64,000 nt of DNA from the NCBI RefSeq assembly GCF_036226885.1, contig NZ_CP109027.1:8742001-8806000 (forward strand), read 5' to 3'. The notes under the pieces were generated by a model. The model ran no database searches. It was not told the origin of the DNA and was given only the letters and a program-made list of their open reading frames with translations. Both the position numbers and the translations under genes were made by a program. Shown one piece after another: positions 58,328-64,000 of this stretch. Within the stretch, counting starts at the first letter, position 1; each line of letters opens with the position of its first letter. Origin of the DNA: Streptomyces sp. NBC_00663 (GTDB lineage: Bacteria; Actinomycetota; Actinomycetes; Streptomycetales; Streptomycetaceae).

Positions 58328-59125
58328 TCAGTGCGGCCCCTGCGGTGCGAACTCGGTGCCGCAGGGGCCGGCCCCCTCGCTCTCCGGCAGCGCGACCGGC
58401 TCTCCCCGCATCGACATCGTCCGGTAGTACGCGCCGATCCGCTCGGTCGACCGTCCCACGTAATGCCCGATGAACGACCGCCGGAAGCGGTCACCGCTCC
58501 GGTTCGGCCGCGACCCGTGCACCAGGCTCCCGTTGAAGAACAGGACGTCCCCCGGCGCCATGTCCACCGGCACGGCCTCCAGTCCCGCGGGCGGCGCCAC
58601 GTACTCCCGGGCGAACGACACCCCTTCGTCCGCCTCCTCCGGGCAGAACAGGTCCATCCGGTGGGTACCGGGAACGACCTCAAGGCCCCCGTTCTCCCGG
58701 TCGATCACATCGCACGCCACCCACGCCGCGACACACGTCCCCGGCTCGACCCGCAGATAGAAGTTGTCCTGGTGCAGCGCCTGGCCCCGCGCCCCCGGCG
58801 GCTTGAAGTAGAACATGCTCTGCGCGGCCAGCGCCTCCTCGTCCAGCAGGGCCTCAAGGACCACCCGCAGCCGCGTGTCGAGCAGCGTCCGACGGGCGAC
58901 CGTGTTGATCTCGTGCGGCTGCATCACCCGCGGCCACACCGCCAACGGGTCGTCCCCGGGCCGCGGTGCGAAGTGCCCGGGCACCGGCCCGGCCGCGTGC
59001 AGCGCCGTGAACTCCGCGCACAGCAGGTCGATCTCCTCCTGGGCGAACAATCCCCGTACGACGGTGAATCCGTCCTCCTCGAACTCCCTCACCCAGTGCG
59101 CGGTGTCCTTGTCCGTGACGGTCAT
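58328..59125 (-). CDS. phytanoyl-CoA dioxygenase-family Fe(II)/2-oxoglutarate enzyme
   Basis: 265 residues. Iron ligands: H-x-D in LHQDNFYLRVEPGTCVAAWV and the distal His in GSLVHGSRPNRSGDRFRRSF, with the 2-oxoglutarate-binding Arg just after. Also NGGLEVVPGTHRMDLF. It hydroxylates an unknown small molecule. The AraC gene is divergent across a 69-bp gap and is its likely regulator. Confidence 0.88.
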   Translation of the reverse strand: MTVTDKDTAHWVREFEEDGFTVVRGLFAQEEIDLLCAEFTALHAAGPVPGHFAPRPGDDPLAVWPRVMQPHEINTVARRTLLDTRLRVVLEALLDEEALAAQSMFYFKPPGARGQALHQDNFYLRVEPGTCVAAWVACDVIDRENGGLEVVPGTHRMDLFCPEEADEGVSFAREYVAPPAGLEAVPVDMAPGDVLFFNGSLVHGSRPNRSGDRFRRSFIGHYVGRSTERIGAYYRTMSMRGEPVALPESEGAGPCGTEFAPQGPH

Positions 59126-59194
59126 GCGGCCCTCCTCGGTCAGCGGCGTGTACGCATGTCAAGCTAGGCGGCACGGGAGTTCGGGAGGATGCTC

Positions 59195-60067
59195 GTGACC
59201 GCTGACGGACTGCCTGAGGCTGCTGCCCCAGGCGTGCCCGCGCCGCCCGCGGGCCTGGTCGTGCTCGGCCGCTACGACGAGTCGCCGGGCTACTTCATCA
59301 ACCGGCCGCAGGGCTCCGACAGCTGGCTGTTCACCTGGACCGTCGCCGGCGCTGGGCATCTGCGCCACGGCTCGGCCACCACGCGGGCCGGGGCCGGCGA
59401 CCTCGTCGCCCTCGCCCCCGGCTCCCCGCACGGCTACGGCGTCGCGCCGGACGCCCCGCACTGGCGGTTCTGGTGGGTGCACTGCCAGGCCCGGCCCTCC
59501 TGGCTGCCCTGGCTGCGCTCGTACGACCGCGGCGCGGGCCTGTACGTCGTCACCCCGACCCCGACCGGACTGCGCGACCGCGTGGAGGCGGCGTTCCACC
59601 GGATGCACGCGTCCCCGCACGACCGGATCGCCGTCGCGCACGACACCGTCGCCCGTGAACTCGCCCTGTGCGCGCTGGAGGAGGTCGTGCTGCTCACCGC
59701 CGGCGGCGCCCGTCGCCGGCCCCCCACACCCGGCCTGGACCCCCGCATCGCCCGGGTCCAGGAACTCCTCGCCGCCGACCCCGGCGCGCCCCACACCGTC
59801 GACTCCCTCGCCGCGCATGTCTCTTTGTCGCCCTCGCGGCTGGCGCACCTGTTCACCCGCCAGGTGGGCCAGTCGCCGATGCGCGCCCTGCGTGAGGCGC
59901 GGCTGCGGCACGCGGCGCGGCTGCTGGAGGCCACCGACCTGCCCGTGGAACGGGTGGCCCAGGCGTCGGGGTTCGTGAGCCCCTTCCATTTCCACCGGGT
60001 CTTCCGCGAGCGATTCGGCATGCCGCCCGGCGCGTACCGGTCCGGCGGGCCAATGGTTGAGGCATGA
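59195..60067 (+). CDS. AraC-family transcriptional regulator
   Basis: 290 residues from GTG 59195; an ATG at 59189 lies directly against GGGAGG (59183-59188) and so cannot be the start, while this GTG is 6 bp away. N-terminal cupin sensor (YFINRPQGSDSWLFTWTVAG, AGDLVALAPGSPHGYG) and C-terminal double HTH (TVDSLAAHVSLSPSRLAHLF, VGQSPMRALREARLRHAARL, VAQASGFVSPFHFHRVFRER). Probably controls the divergent dioxygenase gene in response to a small ligand. Confidence 0.9.
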   Translation: MTADGLPEAAAPGVPAPPAGLVVLGRYDESPGYFINRPQGSDSWLFTWTVAGAGHLRHGSATTRAGAGDLVALAPGSPHGYGVAPDAPHWRFWWVHCQARPSWLPWLRSYDRGAGLYVVTPTPTGLRDRVEAAFHRMHASPHDRIAVAHDTVARELALCALEEVVLLTAGGARRRPPTPGLDPRIARVQELLAADPGAPHTVDSLAAHVSLSPSRLAHLFTRQVGQSPMRALREARLRHAARLLEATDLPVERVAQASGFVSPFHFHRVFRERFGMPPGAYRSGGPMVEA

Positions 60068-60385
60068 GCTGTCCGGGCTGATCGGATACGCGGTGGAGTG
60101 GCCGTTCAATGGTTCACCGAAGGAAAGTCATTCACTATCCCTCGGGCTATTGACCCAACGTCAAAAACACCTGGTGCGCACGTAATGCACAAAACAGCGG
60201 GCTCCCTTGTTACATCTCGCTAACCTGTGGAAAGGTGGGGCCTTGTCGGCGCACGGACAAGGACGTCCCGGTACGTGCGCGATCCCTCCCGTGCGCCCCC
60301 CACGCTTCACGAGAGCTGTCGTCGGCGGGACCACATACCCATTGGTATGGACTTTCTTGTGCAAGCCCCCGAGAGGAATGCCGCC
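60068..60385. other. 318-bp gap upstream of the sigma-like fusion gene
   Basis: No gene is supported here. The stretch is relatively AT-rich for the window (for example around 60110-60230) and presumably holds the promoter of the 60386 gene, but I could not pick a clear -35/-10 pair. A perfect inverted repeat, CATACC-N4-GGTATG, lies at 60334-60349 and overlaps an alternative ATG. Confidence 0.5.
60334..60349. promoter_or_regulatory. CATACC-N4-GGTATG inverted repeat
   Basis: A perfect 6-bp inverted repeat 36 bp upstream of the preferred GTG start of the sigma-like fusion gene. It could be an operator or part of the 5' leader. Confidence 0.4.
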
Positions 60386-62320
60386 GTGAATGACGCAGGC
60401 CTGCCGAATTCCCCTGCCCCGGCCCGCCTGTTCGACGTGACGGACGCACAACTCAGCGCCGAGCTGAAGAAGTGGACGGGCGCGGCACCGGCCCTGCATC
60501 CCGTCGGTGAACTCCTCGACCGGCACTGGGAAGCCGCCTTCGCGTATGCCCGGCTGTGCACCGACGGAGCGCGTTCCGCGGGAATGCTCACCACCGCCGC
60601 ATTCACCCGGCTCTTCGGCGAATCCCTGCGGCACAACGGACCGACGGCCGCCTGGCGCCCGCAGATCCTCGTCACCGTGCGGCGGATCGCCGCCGAATGG
60701 GACACCGACCGCCGCCGCGAACAACTCCACCCCGAGCTGCGCTCCGATGCCGGCGACGGGGAGCGGGCCGCGGCCCGGCTGCTGCCGCCCGCCGGCCGGC
60801 GCCTGCTGTCCGGCGCGTTCCAGCGGCTGCCGCAGTCCGCCCGCGCTCTGCTGTGGCACAGCGAGGTCGAGGGCGAGCCGCTGGAGATACCCGGCGCCCT
60901 GCTCGGTCTGGACGTGGAGGATGTCCGGGTCGAACTGGGCCGGGCCCGTGAGCGGCTGCGCGAGGAGTGCCTCCAGGTCCACCGCGAACTCGCCCCCGAA
61001 CAGGAGTGCCGCAGCTTCCTGCGGATGCTCGACGTCACCTACCGGCGCGGGGGCGTCGACGTCGACCCCGACCTCCGCGCCCACCTCGACCGCTGCAAGC
61101 ACTGCCGGCACACCGCCGACCAGCTGAACCAGTTCCACGACGACCTCGGCGTCGCCCTCGCCGAGGCGGTCCTCGGCTGGGGCGGGCGCGCCTACGCGGA
61201 GGCCCGGGCCGCCCAGGAGGCGGACGCGGGGGTGACACCCGAGGAGGCCGAGCCGGCCAGGGGCCACGCCATCGCGGGCGAGCCCTTCTTCGACCTCCCC
61301 CCGGTTCCCCGCACCAGCCCCTCCGTCCCCGGCACCCCGGCCCCCGACAGGGCCGCCGCTCCCCGTACCGGGGCACCCGCGGCAGGCCCTCGTACCGGGG
61401 CTCCCGCGTCGACGCGAAGAACCCGCAGACGGCACTCGGCGAAGAAGGCCGCCCGCCGTCGCAACCTCACCGCGGCCGTCCTGACCGTCAGCACCCTGGT
61501 CGCCCTCCCGCTGGTCCTGTGGGCCGTCCACGGCGGCGACGACCCCGCCCCGACCGCGGGCTCCCGGGCCTCCGACGCACCCGACGCCGGGGCGGACCGC
61601 TCCACCACCGACCCGACCTGGATCGGCGCCGGCGAGGAGGGCCAGGGCACACTGAGCGGCCGGATCCACAACGTCGACTCCGGGCTCTGTGTGGCCGTGG
61701 TCGGCAAGAAGGCCGTCAAGGGCGCCGAGACCGAGGTCACCGACTGCACCTCGGACAGCACCCAGCAGTGGACGTACGAGACCGACGGACTGCTGCGCAG
61801 CTCCGCCGACCCCGAGCTGTGCCTCGACTCCCACCTCGGCTACTCGGTGCAGCTGGGCCCGTGCACCGGACTGGCGAAGACCGAGGCCAAGGACGTCCGC
61901 TACGACTTCACGACACGCGGCAACCTGGTGCCGCGCCAGAACCAGGACCTGGCCCTGACCCCGGCCGCCACCGACGGCACCGGCGCCCTGGTCCTGAAGG
62001 CGCGCGCCGACGACACCGCCGTCCAGCGCTGGGTCTTCGACACCTCGAAGGCCGACCTCCAGATGGAGTGGGTCAACTGGGATGCCGTGGCCGAGCCCAC
62101 GCCGACCCCCACCCCGACTCCCACGCCCACCCCGAAGAAGGCGACCCCCACGCCGACCCCGTCCGCGACCGCGTCGACCCCGGCGCCGACCCCCAGCGGC
62201 GCCTATCCGAGCGACGTTCCCTGCTCCTACACGTACTCCTGCGACTGGGGCGGCCAGTACGGCTCCGGATACGGGGGCTACGGCGGGTACGGGGGCTACG
62301 GAGGCGGCGGCCGGCGCTGA
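60386..62320 (+). CDS. sigma-factor-like / anti-sigma zinc / membrane / ricin-like fusion protein
   Basis: 644 residues from GTG 60386 with GAGAGGA upstream; an ATG at 60347 is an alternative. Residues about 40-120 resemble ECF sigma region 2 (LDRHWEAAFAYARLCTD), and about 135-200 resemble region 4 (FQRLPQSARALLWHSEVEGE). Then C208 and H233-x3-C237-x2-C240 form an anti-sigma zinc motif. After a Pro-rich linker there is one membrane helix (359-381), an outer domain with two QxW-type motifs (QQW 460-462, QRW 547-549) as in ricin lectins, a Pro-Thr repeat (570-604) and a Gly/Tyr tail. Such a protein could hold a sigma-like domain at the membrane and sense sugars outside. Confidence 0.7.
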   Translation: MNDAGLPNSPAPARLFDVTDAQLSAELKKWTGAAPALHPVGELLDRHWEAAFAYARLCTDGARSAGMLTTAAFTRLFGESLRHNGPTAAWRPQILVTVRRIAAEWDTDRRREQLHPELRSDAGDGERAAARLLPPAGRRLLSGAFQRLPQSARALLWHSEVEGEPLEIPGALLGLDVEDVRVELGRARERLREECLQVHRELAPEQECRSFLRMLDVTYRRGGVDVDPDLRAHLDRCKHCRHTADQLNQFHDDLGVALAEAVLGWGGRAYAEARAAQEADAGVTPEEAEPARGHAIAGEPFFDLPPVPRTSPSVPGTPAPDRAAAPRTGAPAAGPRTGAPASTRRTRRRHSAKKAARRRNLTAAVLTVSTLVALPLVLWAVHGGDDPAPTAGSRASDAPDAGADRSTTDPTWIGAGEEGQGTLSGRIHNVDSGLCVAVVGKKAVKGAETEVTDCTSDSTQQWTYETDGLLRSSADPELCLDSHLGYSVQLGPCTGLAKTEAKDVRYDFTTRGNLVPRQNQDLALTPAATDGTGALVLKARADDTAVQRWVFDTSKADLQMEWVNWDAVAEPTPTPTPTPTPTPKKATPTPTPSATASTPAPTPSGAYPSDVPCSYTYSCDWGGQYGSGYGGYGGYGGYGGGGRR

Positions 62321-62330
62321 CCCCCGCAGC

Positions 62331-63623
62331 TCACGCCCCGATCAGCTGGATCGAGCCCCACAGGGCGAGGGTGGCCGGCACCAGTGCCGCCGGGACGGCG
62401 AGCAGGCCGAGGCGGGTGAACTCGCCGAGTTCGACGGCCTGCCCGTCGCGCTGCACGATCCGCCGCCACAGCAGTGTGGCCAGCGAACCGGCGTAGGTGA
62501 GGTTCGGGCCGATGTTGACGCCGATCAGCACCGCGAGGACCGCGCCCGGCCCGGCACTCGCGGTGAGCGGCAGCAGGACCAGCACCGCGGGCAGGTTGTT
62601 GATCAGGTTCGCCAGTACGGCGGCCAGCGCGGCGATCCCGAGCAGCGCCACCACACCGGACCCGTCGGGGATCGCATGGCGCAGCGCGTCGGCGAGCCCG
62701 TTGTCGACGACCGCCCGGACGACCACGCCGAGCGCGAGCACGAACGCCAGGAACCCCGGCGCGGCGGCCTTCACCACGGTCAGCGGTGTGGCCCGGCGCC
62801 GGACCAGCGCCCGCCCGGCCAGCACCAGCGCGCCCGCGAGGGCCACCCACGCCGGGTCGACACCGACCGCGGACGCCACCACGAACCCGGCCAGGGTGCA
62901 GCCGACGGTGACGAGCGCGAACCGCGGCAGCTCGGGCGGCTCGGCCGTGTCGGGAGCGGCGACGGCGGCCTGGAGGTCGTCCGCGAAGAAGCGCCGGAAC
63001 ACCAGGTACTCGGCGCCGATCGCGACCAGCCAGGGCAGCGCCATCAGCGCCGCGAACCGGGTGAAGCTCAGCCCGCTCGCCTCGAAGGCGAGGAGGTTGG
63101 TCAGGTTGGACACCGGAAGCAGCAGCGACGCCGTGTTCGACAGATGCGCGCAGGCGTACAGATGGGGCCGGGCCCGGACCCCGCTGCGGGCCGCGGTGGC
63201 CAGCACGACCGGGGTGAGCAGGACGACCGTGGCGTCGAGGCTCAGCACGGCGGTGATCGCCGAGGCGAGCACGAACACCGATGTCAGCAGGGCGCGGGGA
63301 CGGCCCGCGGCGCGACGGGACATCCACGCCCCGCAGGCCCGGAAGAGCCCCTCGACATCACAGAAGTGGGCGAGCACGAGCACCGCGGCGAGGAACCCGA
63401 CCACCGGTCCGAGCCGTTCGGCCTCGGCCCACGCGTGCTCCGGCGAGATCGCGCCGGTCGCGACCGCGAGGCCCGCCGCCGGAACCGCCACCACCGCCTC
63501 GGGCAGCCCGCGCGGGCGCACCACGGCCCAGGCGAGTACGGCGACGAGCAGCGCTATGGACAGGACTTCGGCGAGCGGGGCGTTCAGGGGAAATCCTTCG
63601 GTGCGTGTTCGAGCCGTACCCAC
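62331..63623 (-). CDS. SLC13/ArsB-type ion transporter family permease
   Basis: 430 residues from GTG 63623. About 11 membrane helices with the two-fold repeat of the IT (ArsB/NhaD/SLC13) superfamily: LDATVVLLTPVVLATAARSG, HLSNTASLLLPVSNLTNLLA, LANLINNLPAVLVLLPLTAS, IGVNIGPNLTYAGSLATLLW. It is related to arsenite exporters and to sodium/anion symporters; the substrate is uncertain and no ars genes are nearby. Confidence 0.82.
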   Translation of the reverse strand: MGTARTRTEGFPLNAPLAEVLSIALLVAVLAWAVVRPRGLPEAVVAVPAAGLAVATGAISPEHAWAEAERLGPVVGFLAAVLVLAHFCDVEGLFRACGAWMSRRAAGRPRALLTSVFVLASAITAVLSLDATVVLLTPVVLATAARSGVRARPHLYACAHLSNTASLLLPVSNLTNLLAFEASGLSFTRFAALMALPWLVAIGAEYLVFRRFFADDLQAAVAAPDTAEPPELPRFALVTVGCTLAGFVVASAVGVDPAWVALAGALVLAGRALVRRRATPLTVVKAAAPGFLAFVLALGVVVRAVVDNGLADALRHAIPDGSGVVALLGIAALAAVLANLINNLPAVLVLLPLTASAGPGAVLAVLIGVNIGPNLTYAGSLATLLWRRIVQRDGQAVELGEFTRLGLLAVPAALVPATLALWGSIQLIGA

Positions 63624-63662
63624 CCATGAAAACAGGCGAAGGTAAGAGACCTCGGCGGTGGG

Positions 63663-64000
63663 TCAGGCGCCCGGGCCCTTGGCGAACACCGTCAGGAACA
63701 CCGAGGACTCGTTGCCGGAGACCGGCACCTCACCGGCCGACCAGGACACCTTCAGCGGGTCCCGCTCGTCAGGGGGCGTCACCAGCAGGGCGTCGGGGTT
63801 GGCGGTACGGGCCCCGCTGATCTCCGGGTTGGAGAAGGTGATCCCCGACCAGGCGCTGTGGCCGGGCGCCAGCCGCACGGTCGTGGGCGTACCGGGGGAG
63901 CGCTTGGGGTCGGGGCCCAGTTGCCTGCCGGCGGCGTCGACGAAGGCGGCGCCCGGATAGCCGTGGATCGTGCAGGTGCGCCGGGAGGTGTTCGTCAGGA
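63663..64000 (-). CDS. DUF4232-domain protein (5' part outside window)
   Basis: The frame runs off the right edge. The visible about 112 residues end GNESSVFLTVFAKGPGA. The DUF4232 pattern is clear: NTSRRTCTIHGYPGAAFVDA, then PTTVRLAPGHSAWSGITFSN and a final beta-strand. These proteins are mostly secreted or lipid-anchored in actinomycetes with an N-terminal signal, which cannot be seen here. Function unknown. Confidence 0.8.
   Translation of the reverse strand, partial: LTNTSRRTCTIHGYPGAAFVDAAGRQLGPDPKRSPGTPTTVRLAPGHSAWSGITFSNPEISGARTANPDALLVTPPDERDPLKVSWSAGEVPVSGNESSVFLTVFAKGPGA

Overview
The window looks like chromosomal DNA of a Streptomyces or close relative. Base composition is very GC-rich with strong G/C third codon positions. 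It carries many families typical of that genus: a conservon (CvnA-B-C-D plus P450), a CYP105-type P450-ferredoxin pair, FBP, CGNR, DUF3626, DUF4235 and DUF4232 proteins, a ROK regulator, and a Tap-like HTH protein. There are no rRNA or tRNA genes, CRISPR arrays, transposases or integrases that I can recognise. Both window ends cut genes: a DUF2470 protein on the left and a DUF4232 protein on the right.

1-9.4 kb holds mostly single housekeeping or stress genes: a secreted lactonase, a FUSC permease, CGNR and quinone reductase genes back to back over a pair of operator-like repeats, FBP and DUF3626, then a decayed CYP102-type reductase beside a LuxR-type HTH gene, and a ROK regulator. 9.4-18.6 kb holds an epimerase, an overlapping HTH gene pair whose second member is a long Tap-like protein with polymerase-like motifs, SDR, HAD and PHP enzymes, a hairpin-rich possible small RNA, a secreted GH16 glucanase with a ricin-type lectin domain, a TauE-type exporter and VanZ.

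18.8-22.6 kb is one tightly overlapping Mrp-like cation/proton antiporter operon that lacks a full-length MrpA. 23.4-29.9 kb has a P450, a tetracycline-type ribosome-protection GTPase, a Prs, a stand-alone EF-Tu gene and a STAS protein. 29.4-34.6 kb is a MarR-controlled aldehyde/alcohol dehydrogenase operon with two near-perfect operators, then quinone reductase and GlxA. 34.6-37.0 kb has a lipoprotein, a TetR-DUF1304 operon with paired operators, and a GNAT gene.

37.3-43.6 kb is the most interesting stretch. It is a conservon whose kinase-like protein and P450 genes each carry an early TTA codon, which predicts bldA dependence. The P450 has ExxW where ExxR is expected. Beyond a strong shared terminator lies a convergent large gene whose product has class I terpene-synthase-like motifs and Cys clusters, with 12-bp tandem repeats and a hairpin in its upstream region. 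43.6-53.2 kb holds an amidohydrolase-permease operon with a divergent TetR gene, then small redox, transport and stress genes. 53.4-53.9 kb is a 102-bp tandem repeat tract. 54.1-60.1 kb has a CYP105-type P450-ferredoxin operon behind a perfect palindrome, a TetR/DUF1348 pair over two palindromes, a flavoprotein, an aldo/keto reductase, and PhyH/AraC. 60.4-62.3 kb encodes a fusion of sigma-factor-like, anti-sigma zinc, transmembrane and ricin-like domains. An ion-transporter-like permease and the cut DUF4232 gene close the window.
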